64,000 bases of DNA from Micromonospora sp. WMMA1947 (GTDB lineage: Bacteria; Actinomycetota; Actinomycetes; Mycobacteriales; Micromonosporaceae). The number at the start of each line of letters is the position of its first letter. The stretch's first letter is position 1. Positions 52,579 through 61,258 of the stretch are shown here, in pieces. Position numbers and translations under genes: made by a program. Location of the stretch: positions 2,232,001 through 2,296,000 of the forward strand of contig NZ_CP114909.1 in the NCBI RefSeq assembly GCF_027497355.1, in the 5' to 3' direction. The notes under the pieces were generated by a model that saw nothing but the letters and a program-made list of their open reading frames with translations, searched no databases and had not been told where the DNA came from.

Positions 52579-52716
52579 ATGACCGTTCTGCTGCTCCTGC
52601 TCTTCCTGCTCCTCCTCGTCGGTGCCAGCGCCTTCGGGCTCACCGCCGACACCCGCGACTCGGCCGACTGGAAGCCGAGTGACGACGGGCAGCGCTGGCG
52701 CTCCCGTACCTGCTGA
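52579..52716 (+). CDS. Small single-pass membrane protein, 45 aa
   Basis: A Leu-rich helix (TVLLLLLFLLLLVGASAFG) is followed by a short polar tail LTADTRDSADWKPSDDGQRW. The frame has typical GC3 and stops cleanly. It lies between the divergent GlxA-type gene and hpt. There is no strong Shine-Dalgarno (AAAGTGAG about 10 nt upstream). It is plausible as a real small protein, but I know no family; it could also be a chance ORF. Confidence 0.5.
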   Translation: MTVLLLLLFLLLLVGASAFGLTADTRDSADWKPSDDGQRWRSRTC

Positions 52717-52815
52717 GGTGATTTATTCAGTTCGCGCCGAAAATCCCCGGCGGGACCGCGCCAAAAGGGGCGGCCCCGCCGACGGCGGCGTGGGGGCGTA
52801 CGGCAGGCTAGGAGC

Positions 52816-53391
52816 ATGGCTGACGGCTCCTGGTACGACGCCGACATCGACCACGTGATCATCTCGGAGGCGCAGATCCGCGACAAGACCGCGGAGCTGG
52901 CCAAGCAGGTCTCGGCGGACTACGCCCACGTCGAGGACGGCCTGCTGCTCGTGTGTGTGCTCAAGGGAGCGGTCATGTTCATGGCCGACTTCGCCCGCGC
53001 GCTGGGCCGCCAGGGCCCGCCCGCCGAGCTGGAGTTCATGGCCGTCTCGTCCTACGGCCAGGGCACCACCTCGTCCGGCGTGGTCCGCATCCTCAAGGAC
53101 CTGGACCGGGACATCGCCGGCCGCCACGTGGTGGTTGTCGAGGACATCGTCGACTCCGGCCTGACGCTGTCCTGGCTGCTGCGCTACCTCGAGTCGCGCT
53201 CCGCGGCGAGCGTCGAGGTGGTGGCGCTGTTCCGCAAGCCGGACGCGGTCAAGGTGCAGGTCCCGGTCAAGTACGTCGGGTTCGACATCCCGACCGAGTT
53301 CGTCGTGGGCTACGGGCTCGACTTCGGTGAGCGGTACCGCGAGGTGCCCTACGTCGGGGTGCTCAAGCCCGAGGTGTACGCGCGGGCCTGA
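52816..53391 (+). CDS. hpt: Hypoxanthine phosphoribosyltransferase
   Basis: 191 residues. PRPP-binding motif VVVVEDIVDSGLTL, then LFRKPDAVKVQVPVKYVGF and FVVGYGLDFGERYREVPYVGVL, diagnostic for HPRT. LVCVLKGAVMFMADF is the flexible-loop/PPi region. It salvages hypoxanthine and guanine to IMP and GMP. CAGGCT is 6 nt before the ATG (52804-52809). Order tilS-hpt-ftsH-folE is widespread in actinobacteria, here interrupted by the GlxA-type gene. Confidence 0.96.
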   Translation: MADGSWYDADIDHVIISEAQIRDKTAELAKQVSADYAHVEDGLLLVCVLKGAVMFMADFARALGRQGPPAELEFMAVSSYGQGTTSSGVVRILKDLDRDIAGRHVVVVEDIVDSGLTLSWLLRYLESRSAASVEVVALFRKPDAVKVQVPVKYVGFDIPTEFVVGYGLDFGERYREVPYVGVLKPEVYARA

Positions 53392-53822
53392 CGTTGCCGA
53401 GCCCTTCGTCAGCTGACGTTCAGCGGGCTCTCAGCCTTCCGGTCTACGGTAGGGACCGGTGACGTGGAGGCACCCTCCACGCCCGGCCCCTCGAACCGCG
53501 TGACCGTGCGGTGTGGGCGGGCCGGGTGGGAGCTCCCCGCCACGCCGGCTCAAACCCGGGTTCGCCCTACGCGTAAGTGCCGGGCTGGCAAGCTCACGCA
53601 TCGCGCGCGCCGAGGTTCCGAATGTGCGCGACTGCGGGGCTCGCAAGCTCACTCCTCGCGCGCACGGTGTACCGTCGAATGACCGTGGTGCGGCAGTTTG
53701 CGTGCCCCGGGGGTCGGGCCGGCCCGCACGGCGGCCCCGGCCGCCGCTCAAGGCGGCGACACCATTCAGACGGTCAGGACGTCGATCAGGAGGATGCGGG
53801 CGCCTCGGCACCCGACTACAGC
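53392..53822. repeat. 431-bp hpt-ftsH intergenic region with a degenerate direct repeat
   Basis: No convincing gene. A 33-bp unit at 53578-53610 recurs at 53633-53664 (shared core GCAAGCTCAC, followed by TCGCGCGC). A small TCAGCTGA palindrome lies near 53409, and a possible -10 TACGGT lies at 53445-53450. An in-frame ATG at 53679 could extend FtsH by 48 residues, but the added stretch is Arg/Gly-rich and looks non-coding. Confidence 0.6.
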
Positions 53823-55835
53823 ATGGAACGTACGCGTTTCTTCCGCCGACCGGTGGTCTGGATCATCCTGGTCATCCTCGGCGCCGTTGTGCTCAGTCAA
53901 CTGTTCACCGCTGGTCCCAGCTACCACCGGGTGGACACGTCCGTCGCGCTCGACCAGCTCAACAAGGGTGGCATCGAGAAGGTCGTCTTCCAGGACAAGG
54001 AGCAGACGCTCCAGCTCGACCTGAAGGACAAGGCCAAGTTCGACGGCGACACCACCACTGACAAGATCGAGGCGCAGTTCCCGTACGAGGTCGGCGGCCA
54101 GGTCTGGAACCAGGTACGCGAGGCCGAGGCGGCGGACCGCATCACCGGCCCGGTCGACACCAAGGTGTCGTCGGACAGCATCTGGGTCAGCCTGCTGGTC
54201 AACCTGCTTCCCATCGCGCTGCTCGTGCTCCTGCTGCTGTTCTTCATGTCGCAGATGCAGGGCGGCGGCTCCCGGGTGCTCAACTTCGGCAAGTCCAAGG
54301 CGAAGATGATCACCAAGGACACGCCGAAGACCACCTTCGCGGACGTCGCGGGTGCCGAAGAGGCCGTCGAGGAACTGCACGAGATCAAGGACTTCCTGCA
54401 GAACCCGGCGAAGTACCAGGCCCTGGGCGCCAAGATCCCGAAGGGCGTGCTGCTGTTCGGCCCGCCCGGTACCGGTAAGACGCTGCTGGCCCGCGCGGTC
54501 GCCGGCGAGGCCGGGGTGCCCTTCTACTCCATCTCCGGCTCCGACTTCGTCGAGATGTTCGTCGGTGTCGGCGCGAGCCGCGTCCGCGACCTGTTCGAGC
54601 AGGCCAAGTCGAACGCCCCGGCGATCGTCTTCGTCGACGAGATCGACGCCGTCGGCCGCCACCGCGGCGCCGGCATGGGCGGCGGTCACGACGAGCGGGA
54701 GCAGACGCTCAACCAGCTGCTGGTCGAGATGGACGGCTTCGACACCAAGGGCGGCGTCATCCTGATCGCCGCCACCAACCGGCCGGACATCCTCGACCCG
54801 GCGCTGCTGCGCCCGGGCCGGTTCGACAGGCAGATCCCGGTCGACGCCCCCGACATGGAGGGCCGCAAGGCCATCCTGCGGGTGCACGCCAAGGGCAAGC
54901 CGTTCACGCCCGACGTCGACCTCGACGCGGTCGCCCGGCGTACCCCCGGCTTCAGCGGCGCCGACCTGGCCAACGTGATCAACGAGGCCGCGCTGCTCAC
55001 CGCCCGTAAGGAGCAGCGGGCGATCACCAACGACTCCCTGGAGGAGTCGATCGACCGGGTGATCGCCGGCCCGCAGCGCCGGACCCGGGTGATGAGCGAC
55101 CAGGAGAAGAAGATCACCGCGTACCACGAGGGTGGGCACGCGCTGGTCGCCTGGGCGCTGCCGCACGCCGCGCCGGTGCACAAGGTGACAATCCTGTCCC
55201 GGGGCCGCTCGCTGGGTCACACGCTCGTCCTCCCGACGGAGGACAAGTACACCCAGACGCGGGCCGAGATGATCGACACCCTGGCGTACGCGCTGGGTGG
55301 CCGGGCGGCCGAGGAACTGGTCTTCCACGAGCCGACCACCGGCGCCGGCAACGACATCGAGAAGGCCACCCAGCTGGCCCGCGCGATGATCACGCAGTAC
55401 GGCATGAGCTCCAAGCTCGGTGCGATCAAGTACGGCACCAGCGGCGACGAGCCGTTCCTCGGCCGCAACATGGGCCACGAGCGGGACTACTCCGACGCGG
55501 TGGCGGCCGAGATCGACGGCGAGATGCGCGCGCTGATCGAGCTGGCCCACGACGAGGCCTGGGAGATCCTGGTGGAATACCGGGACGTCCTGGACACCAT
55601 GGTCCTGGAGCTGATGGAGAAGGAAACCCTCTCCACCGCCGACATGGCTCGCATCTGCGCCCGGGTGGTCAAGCGCCCGCCGATGGCCCCGTACCACGGC
55701 TTCGGCAAGCGTCAGCCCTCCACCGAGCCGCCGGTGCTCACCCCGGCCGAGAAGGAAGCGCTGGCCGCACAGGCCCGCGCCGACGCCGCCGCCTCCATCG
55801 GTGGTTCCAGCAACAACTCGGACGGTACGCACTGA
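53823..55835 (+). CDS. ftsH: ATP-dependent zinc metalloprotease FtsH
   Basis: 670 residues. Membrane helices lie at about 11-29 and 122-142 around an outer domain. The AAA domain has Walker A GPPGTGKT (213-220), Walker B IVFVDEID (268-275), and the second region of homology [20 protein letters not shown]. The M41 protease has HEGGH (435-439), with the third ligand Asp in the [10 protein letters not shown] helix. It degrades membrane and regulatory proteins. The tail is Ala-rich and ends NNSDGTH. The ATG lacks a visible Shine-Dalgarno. Confidence 0.96.
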   Translation: MERTRFFRRPVVWIILVILGAVVLSQLFTAGPSYHRVDTSVALDQLNKGGIEKVVFQDKEQTLQLDLKDKAKFDGDTTTDKIEAQFPYEVGGQVWNQVREAEAADRITGPVDTKVSSDSIWVSLLVNLLPIALLVLLLLFFMSQMQGGGSRVLNFGKSKAKMITKDTPKTTFADVAGAEEAVEELHEIKDFLQNPAKYQALGAKIPKGVLLFGPPGTGKTLLARAVAGEAGVPFYSISGSDFVEMFVGVGASRVRDLFEQAKSNAPAIVFVDEIDAVGRHRGAGMGGGHDEREQTLNQLLVEMDGFDTKGGVILIAATNRPDILDPALLRPGRFDRQIPVDAPDMEGRKAILRVHAKGKPFTPDVDLDAVARRTPGFSGADLANVINEAALLTARKEQRAITNDSLEESIDRVIAGPQRRTRVMSDQEKKITAYHEGGHALVAWALPHAAPVHKVTILSRGRSLGHTLVLPTEDKYTQTRAEMIDTLAYALGGRAAEELVFHEPTTGAGNDIEKATQLARAMITQYGMSSKLGAIKYGTSGDEPFLGRNMGHERDYSDAVAAEIDGEMRALIELAHDEAWEILVEYRDVLDTMVLELMEKETLSTADMARICARVVKRPPMAPYHGFGKRQPSTEPPVLTPAEKEALAAQARADAAASIGGSSNNSDGTH

Positions 55836-55921
55836 ACAGCGATCCGACGACGGCCGGCTCCCCGCACAGGGAGTCGGCCGTCTCCGCGACCGAGCCCGAC
55901 GGGGACGACGCGCTCGACTAC

Positions 55922-56539
55922 GTGGCCGCGCGTCTGATCAGCGGCAAGCTCACCGGGGGCCCGGTGGAGGACACGGTCGACCTCGCCCGGATCGAGAAGG
56001 CGGTCCGCGAGATCCTCATCGCGGTCGGCGAGGACCCGGACCGTGACGGCCTCCAGCAGACGCCGGCCCGGGTGGCCCGCGCGTACGCCGAACTCTTCGC
56101 CGGCCTGCGGGTCGACCCGGCGCAGGTGCTCCGCACCACGTTCGAGGCCAACCACGAGGAACTGGTGCTCGTGCGGGACATCGACGTGATGAGCCTCTGC
56201 GAGCATCACCTGCTGCCGTTCCGGGGCAGCGCGCACATCGGCTACATCCCCGGCCCGGACGGCCGGATCACCGGCCTGTCGAAGCTGGCCCGGCTGGTCG
56301 AGGTGTTCGCCCGCCGGCCGCAGGTGCAGGAGCGGCTCACCTCGCAGATCGCCGACCTGCTGATGTCCAGCCTCGCCCCGCGCGGCGTGATCGTCGTGCT
56401 GGAGTGCGAGCACATGTGCATGGCGATGCGCGGCATCCAGAAGTCCGGCGCGAAGACCATCACGTCCGCCGTGCGCGGCGGCCTCCAGAACGACGCCAAG
56501 TCGCGGGCCGAGGCGATGGCACTGATCATGGCCCGCTGA
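55922..56539 (+). CDS. folE: GTP cyclohydrolase I
   Basis: 205 residues. Zn ligands Cys-x-x-His in LCEHHLLPF and Cys in [30 protein letters not shown] and [27 protein letters not shown] are strictly conserved. First step of folate (7,8-dihydroneopterin triphosphate) synthesis. GTG 55922 is the first ATG/GTG in frame, but the reading frame stays open with coding-like codons back to 55832, where CTG overlaps the ftsH stop (CTGA). A longer, CTG-initiated, translationally coupled form is possible. Confidence 0.94.
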   Translation: MAARLISGKLTGGPVEDTVDLARIEKAVREILIAVGEDPDRDGLQQTPARVARAYAELFAGLRVDPAQVLRTTFEANHEELVLVRDIDVMSLCEHHLLPFRGSAHIGYIPGPDGRITGLSKLARLVEVFARRPQVQERLTSQIADLLMSSLAPRGVIVVLECEHMCMAMRGIQKSGAKTITSAVRGGLQNDAKSRAEAMALIMAR

Positions 56540-56552
56540 CCCCGACCACCAC

Positions 56553-56591
56553 CGACGGCCGCGTCCTCCCGCCCGGGAGACGCGGCCGTCG
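56553..56591. terminator. Hairpin terminator folE/membrane gene
   Basis: 13-bp arms (CGACGGCCGCGTC at 56553-56565 and its complement at 56579-56591) with further internal TCCC/GGGA pairing. It lies between the convergent folE stop and the gene ending at 56592. Confidence 0.85.
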
Positions 56592-57293
56592 TCAGTCCGG
56601 CAGCATGGCCAGCAGCAGCCCGGCGGCGGTGAGCACCGCCGGGACCAGGCAGACCAGCGCGCCGAAGCGGGGCGTCCGGTCCACCCGATCGGTCGGACGC
56701 GGGCGGAAGACGCGCCCCACCGCGAGCCAGCCCAGCATGAACGCCACGGCCGGCAGCGGCAGCCCCACGAGCAGGGCCAGCACCGTGACCGGCCCCGGAC
56801 CGGCGACCGCGTACAGCACGAGCTGGAGCAGCGGCACCACGAGCGCCAGCGGCCCGTACACGAGCAGGTTGCGCGGACGGGCCGGCCACCGGGCCAGCCG
56901 CGGCAGGCCGCGCGCGCTCAACGTGTCGTCCGCCGCGTCCGCCCAGTCCCCGGCCGCGCGCAGCGCCGCCAGCACCGCCGACGGCCCACCCGCCATCGAC
57001 CGGGCCGCCTCGGTCACCTCCGGCGGTGTCGGGACCAGCGACATCGCCGGTACGCCCAGCTCACGCAGCCGGGACTGCTGCGGCGCCAGCCGTTCCCGTA
57101 CCGCTGTCAGTTCCTCGCGGGCCGCGGCCACCGACCGCGCCTGCTCCCCGGCGGCGGTCGCCGCCGCCCGGCGTACGCCGTCGAGCGCCCGCGCTGCCGC
57201 GACGTACTCCGCCCAGGCCGACTCGGCGGGGTCCGCCACAGTGGTCGGGCCACCCGAGCGGGGTCCCGGTACGGACGTGCCGGTCTCGCTCAT
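56592..57293 (-). CDS. Coiled-coil/membrane protein coupled to an FtsK-like pseudo-ATPase
   Basis: 233 residues. Residues 20-130 are helical and charged (AWAEYVAAARALDGVRRAAA, REELTAVRERLAPQQSRLRE), probably coiled coil in the cytosol. Three or four membrane helices follow (NLLVYGPLALVVPLLQLVLY, VTVLALLVGLPLPAVAFMLGWL, LVCLVPAVLTAAGLLLAML). No enzymatic motif. ATGA overlap with the 867-aa gene at 57290 means coupled translation, so the two products likely act as a membrane-anchored complex. Function not known; I find no named family. Confidence 0.75.
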   Translation of the reverse strand: MSETGTSVPGPRSGGPTTVADPAESAWAEYVAAARALDGVRRAAATAAGEQARSVAAAREELTAVRERLAPQQSRLRELGVPAMSLVPTPPEVTEAARSMAGGPSAVLAALRAAGDWADAADDTLSARGLPRLARWPARPRNLLVYGPLALVVPLLQLVLYAVAGPGPVTVLALLVGLPLPAVAFMLGWLAVGRVFRPRPTDRVDRTPRFGALVCLVPAVLTAAGLLLAMLPD

Positions 57294-59893
57294 GCGCCCC
57301 CCTCCCCGGTGCGGCCCGCCGCCTGCGGGTCCGGCTCGATCGACGCGCTCGCCGTGACCGCGGTGCCGAACGGTACGAAGACGGTGCCCTGCTCGTCCGG
57401 GCCGTCCCACAGCATCGCGCGACCCGGCCGGGGCCGCCACCAGACCGGACGGTCGAACAGCTGCTCCAACCGGCCGCCCGGCACGTCGGTGACCGCCACG
57501 GCGGTGAGCTTGTCCACCTCGCCCTCCGGGCCGAGCAGCCCGGCGAGCGGCGCCGGTGTCCGCCACCAGCCGAGCAGGTGCCGGCCGGCCGGCGGGCCCT
57601 CCAGCAGCAGCGTCCGCAGCAGGTCGGGCGGCAGCTCGCCGGCGTCCGGCACGTCCAGCCCGAACACCACCAGGTAACCCGGCTCGTCCGACTCCATGGC
57701 GGCCCGCAGGCCGGCCGCGTCGACGGTCTCCACCCGGTGGCGCCCGGACAACTCGGCGGCGAGTACCCCGGCCGGCTCGGCCGACCCGTTCGCCAGGGGC
57801 GCCAGCACGAACCGGGCCGCGCCCGGTTGCGCCGCCGCCGCGCTGCGCACCGCCGTGACCAGCAGGCGCTCGGCCTCCTCGTCCCGGCCCAGGACTGCCA
57901 GGTTCCGTCCCGCGCCCGGCCCCAGCGGCACCGTCACCGTGGACCGCCGTACGTCCACCGCCCGGCCCAGCAACGCGGCGGGCGCGTGGGCCCGGCCGGC
58001 CAGGGCGGCCCGGTGCCGGGGATCGTTTGTGAGCAGCGGGCGCGCGTACCCGGCGAAGACCACCGGCGGTGTCACCGACTCGCCCCGCGCCTCCCAGAGC
58101 CGTCGTCGCAGGCCGGCCAGGACCTCCGGATCCTCGTACGGGTCGGGGAAGCGGATCATCCGCTCGTGTCCCCGGGTCGCGCCGCGCGGGCCGCCCAGGC
58201 CACCCGCCGTGTTCACCACCGCGCTGCCCACCGGCAGGCCGGCCGCCGAGTCGTTCGCCGGTTCCAGCACCGCCGAGCCGCCGGGCAGCGCCACCCGCAC
58301 CGGGAACTGGCCGAGCAGCGGGTCACGCGGACCGCCTATGCCCAGGTCACCCTCGCCGGCCAGCACCAGGTGGATCCCGTACGACCGGCCGGCGCGGGCG
58401 AGCGCGTCCAGCCGGGCCAGCAGGTCGGCGGCGAGCCGGTCCCGCTCGCGCAACGCCAGCGGGAAGTTGTCGACCACGCAGACGATCCGGGGCAGCGGCT
58501 GGTGCTGGCGCAGCTCGGTGTAGCGCTGCCCGCCGGCCCGCCGGGACGCGTCCTCGCGGCGGCGCAGCTCCGCCTCCAGCTCACCGAACAGGTCGGCCAC
58601 GTACTCCCGGTCGGCAGCCATCCCGGCGGCGCGTACCTGCGGCACCCAGGAGCGGTCCCGTTCGGTCTGGAGGAACTCCACGAAGGACTCGCCGTCGGCC
58701 AGGTCGGCCAGGTAGAGCGCCAGGTCGTCCGGGCCGTACCGGGCGGCGAGCCCGAACAACGCGTCGGTCAGGAACGCCGACCGGCCCGCCTGGCCCCGGC
58801 CGCTGACCAGCCAGTGCGGCGTCAGCTCGGTGAAGCCGAGGCTGACCGGGCGCCCCGCGGCGTCACCCACTGTGGTGCTCAGGCCGTCGGCCGAGCCGGC
58901 CGTCCAGAAACCGTCCGCCGGCAGCAGGTCACGCAGGGAGAGGCGGGAGCCGTCCTCGATCTGCCGGGCCAGCCGCGCGCACACCGCCGCGACCAGGTCG
59001 GCGGGCGGATCGTCGTCGAGGAACACCGGCGAGTTCAACCCGCCCGGCGGCTCCGCGCCGGGACTGCTGAAGCCGGCCCCGGGCGGGTCGCCGACCAGCG
59101 CGTACGCGGTGCGGACAGTGACCGCTGTGGCGTGCGGCAACGGGATGCCGTCCGGCCAGCCGGCGAGCACCAGATGCAGCCCGGCGCGTGGCCCGCCCTC
59201 GGCCAGTCCGGCGAGCCGGTCCAGGTCGGCGGTGCTCGTACCGTCCGGCAGCGCGGCAACCACGAGCAGCAGCGTCCGGTCGTGCCCACGCTGGCGGGCC
59301 GTTCCGGCGGCCACCCACTGCTCCGCCTCGGCCAGCACCGCCCGCATCCCGGCGAGGTCGGTGGCGGGCGGGGGCAGCAGGCCGGCGTCGGCGAGCGGTG
59401 CGTACCCGGCGAGCGTCGTACCGGAACCGCCGTCGACGCCGCGGGCCAGCAGCGCGCCCGCCGGCGTCGCGGCGAACACCCGCAGCAGCAGCGCGCGGAG
59501 AAGCCCGGCCACCCGGGCGTCCGAGGCGTCGGCGTCGAGGCACAGATGACCGCTGCCGAGCAACGGCACCAGCGCGGGGAAGCGGGCGTCGTCGAGCGGC
59601 GACGCGGTGCCGACCCGGACCAGCGGCGGCAGACCGTCACCCGGTGGAGTCGTCGCGGTCAGCGCGTCCAGTGGCGCGCCGGCCCAGCCGGGCGCCGCCA
59701 GCTCCGCCGCCGCCCGCAGGCGCTCGGCCAGCTCGTACTGCCGATGGTGGTCGGCCGGCGCGGGCCGGATCTCGTCGAGGATGCCCGCCGCCGCCGTCGC
59801 GGCGGCCTCGGCCCGGCGGTGCAGCGCGGCGGCCCGACCGGCGCGCGCCTTCGGAGTCGCCACCGCGTCCACCTCTCTTTCCGAGGCCGACAT
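57290..59893 (-). CDS. FtsK/EccC-like protein with degenerate nucleotide sites
   Basis: 867 residues, no membrane helix. Residues 1-80 are helical. Two FtsK/SpoIIIE-like modules are recognisable from the fold pattern. The first has HWLVSGRGQAGRSAFLTDAL (about 360-379) in place of Walker A (Arg for the essential Lys) and IVCVVDNF (about 470-477) for Walker B (Asn for Glu), followed by GRSYGIHLVLAGEGD. The second (NLAVLGRDEEAERLLVTAVR) lacks a P-loop altogether. Overall resemblance to EccC suggests a T7SS-like or septum-associated scaffold rather than a motor. ATG 59893 follows GGGGAGG closely. Coupled to the gene at 56592. Confidence 0.78.
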   Translation of the reverse strand: MSASEREVDAVATPKARAGRAAALHRRAEAAATAAAGILDEIRPAPADHHRQYELAERLRAAAELAAPGWAGAPLDALTATTPPGDGLPPLVRVGTASPLDDARFPALVPLLGSGHLCLDADASDARVAGLLRALLLRVFAATPAGALLARGVDGGSGTTLAGYAPLADAGLLPPPATDLAGMRAVLAEAEQWVAAGTARQRGHDRTLLLVVAALPDGTSTADLDRLAGLAEGGPRAGLHLVLAGWPDGIPLPHATAVTVRTAYALVGDPPGAGFSSPGAEPPGGLNSPVFLDDDPPADLVAAVCARLARQIEDGSRLSLRDLLPADGFWTAGSADGLSTTVGDAAGRPVSLGFTELTPHWLVSGRGQAGRSAFLTDALFGLAARYGPDDLALYLADLADGESFVEFLQTERDRSWVPQVRAAGMAADREYVADLFGELEAELRRREDASRRAGGQRYTELRQHQPLPRIVCVVDNFPLALRERDRLAADLLARLDALARAGRSYGIHLVLAGEGDLGIGGPRDPLLGQFPVRVALPGGSAVLEPANDSAAGLPVGSAVVNTAGGLGGPRGATRGHERMIRFPDPYEDPEVLAGLRRRLWEARGESVTPPVVFAGYARPLLTNDPRHRAALAGRAHAPAALLGRAVDVRRSTVTVPLGPGAGRNLAVLGRDEEAERLLVTAVRSAAAAQPGAARFVLAPLANGSAEPAGVLAAELSGRHRVETVDAAGLRAAMESDEPGYLVVFGLDVPDAGELPPDLLRTLLLEGPPAGRHLLGWWRTPAPLAGLLGPEGEVDKLTAVAVTDVPGGRLEQLFDRPVWWRPRPGRAMLWDGPDEQGTVFVPFGTAVTASASIEPDPQAAGRTGEGGA

Positions 59894-60085
59894 GTCCTCC
59901 CCGAGGAGTGACCGTAACCCAGGCGGCGGCTGTGCACCGGGATGTCGGTCGGCGCGGTGAGCTGGCCGGCGGTGAGCAGCCTCACCCCGCCGCCGGGCGG
60001 CGTCCGCCCGGCGGTTCGCCACGATCCGCCGCTTCCAGGCATTGGGTACGCGAGGCGCAGCCGATAGCCTCAGGAGGTGGAATCA

Positions 60086-60643
60086 GTGCAGCCCCCCGCC
60101 GGTTCCCAGGTGTCCCGAGTACCGGCGCAGCGAACCCCGCCGGAGCAGTTGGCGCCCCCCGCCCCCGCTCCCGCCCCGGTACGCCCCAAGCGCCCGGTGC
60201 GCACTGTGCTCGCTGTCGTCGCGGGGGTGGTGGCGCTGCTGTGCACTGTCGGCGGAGTGGTCGGGTTCGTGCTGTACGACCGCGCAACCGCCCCCGACCG
60301 AGGCTCTCCCGAGGTTGTCGTCGCGAGTTTCATTCAGTACTCAGTCGACCAGCGCAACGACGTCAAGGCTGCGGAGTTCGAGTGCCGCAACGACGTCGAC
60401 CTCGATGACCTGCGATCCCTCCGCGATGACCTCGTGGCACGCGAGGAACGGTTCAACACGACGATCTCTGTGAGTTGGGAGAACCTCAGCGTCGAGCAGG
60501 CGGGGAATGAAGCTCAGGTGCGGGTGGATCTGGTGATGTCAGCGGTTGTGGATGAGATTCGCCAAAGTGATCGCCAGACTTGGGTTTTTGAGACGAGGAA
60601 CCAAGACGGCTGGGGCGTCTGCTCGGCCCAACGTGCTGCTTGA
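60086..60643 (+). CDS. Pro-rich single-pass membrane protein with NTF2-like outer domain (second copy type)
   Basis: 185 residues with the same plan as the protein at 11979: a Pro/Ala-rich cytosolic tail, a helix (VLAVVAGVVALLCTVGGVVGFVLY), then an outer domain with VVVASFIQYSVDQRNDVKAAEFECR and a terminal WVFETRNQDGWGVCSAQ. It has two Cys, likely a disulfide. The 3' half is less GC-rich than its neighbours. GTG 60086 has AGGAGG 8 nt upstream, better placed than GTG 60077. Function unknown. Confidence 0.72.
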   Translation: MQPPAGSQVSRVPAQRTPPEQLAPPAPAPAPVRPKRPVRTVLAVVAGVVALLCTVGGVVGFVLYDRATAPDRGSPEVVVASFIQYSVDQRNDVKAAEFECRNDVDLDDLRSLRDDLVAREERFNTTISVSWENLSVEQAGNEAQVRVDLVMSAVVDEIRQSDRQTWVFETRNQDGWGVCSAQRAA

Positions 60644-60648
60644 CGCGG

Positions 60649-61248
60649 CTACTCCAGCCAGAGCAGGTGCACCGGCACCTCCAACGTGGTCGGTGCCTGG
60701 CCGCGCCAGGCCCACCGGTACCACTCCAGCTCCGGGGCCACCCGCACGCAGATGTCGCCGTCCGCGCCGGAGTAGGTCTCGGTGACGGCACGCAGGTCGC
60801 GCCGTTCCACGCCGTTGTCCACGTGCACCACGCGCCGCCCGGTCACCGCGTCGGCCTCGAAGACCGGGGTGGGCGGCCGTCGTTCCGGCACGTCCAGCGA
60901 GACCAGCCGCAGTCCCGGGGCGGTCGCCCCGGTCGGCGTGCGTCGCTCGCCGATGGTCTCCACCCAGACCCGTTCCACGGGCACCAGCGGGGCGAAGACC
61001 TCGACCTGCTCGGCCTCGGCCCGGTACCACTCGTGTTCCGGGATCACCGGCACGTAGGTGCGGCTGCCCTGCACCACCCGCTCGTCGGCCCGCAGGTCGC
61101 CGCGCCAGCCGAGGCCGGGCAGACCGACGAGCACGCGGCGGCCGCGCAGGTCGGTCCCGCCCGTGGCGGGCACGGTCTCCACCGGCCTCGGCGGCAGCGG
61201 CGCCCAGTCCGGCCGGTCCGCGAAGGGGTCGGGGAGGGGATTGCTCAT
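60649..61248 (-). CDS. Hypothetical protein, 199 aa
   Basis: A soluble, Pro/Arg/Glu/Val-rich protein beginning MSNPLPDPFADRPDWAPLPP. Several beta-strand-like segments (RRVLVGLPGLGW, YVPVIPEHEWYRAEAEQVEVF, RRVVHVDNGVERRDL, VRVAPELEWYRWAW) suggest a beta-rich fold with a repeated E-x-E/H-W-Y-R element (EHEWYRAE and ELEWYRWA). No family known to me. It lies 10 bp after the muramidase/M23 gene and so belongs to that transcription unit. Confidence 0.65.
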   Translation of the reverse strand: MSNPLPDPFADRPDWAPLPPRPVETVPATGGTDLRGRRVLVGLPGLGWRGDLRADERVVQGSRTYVPVIPEHEWYRAEAEQVEVFAPLVPVERVWVETIGERRTPTGATAPGLRLVSLDVPERRPPTPVFEADAVTGRRVVHVDNGVERRDLRAVTETYSGADGDICVRVAPELEWYRWAWRGQAPTTLEVPVHLLWLE

Positions 61249-61258
61249 CCGCCCGGCC

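Noticed and set aside
53679..53822. N-terminal extension of FtsH
   Set aside because: The added residues are Arg/Gly/His-rich and overlap a repeat-bearing intergenic region; the membrane helix follows directly after the ATG at 53823.
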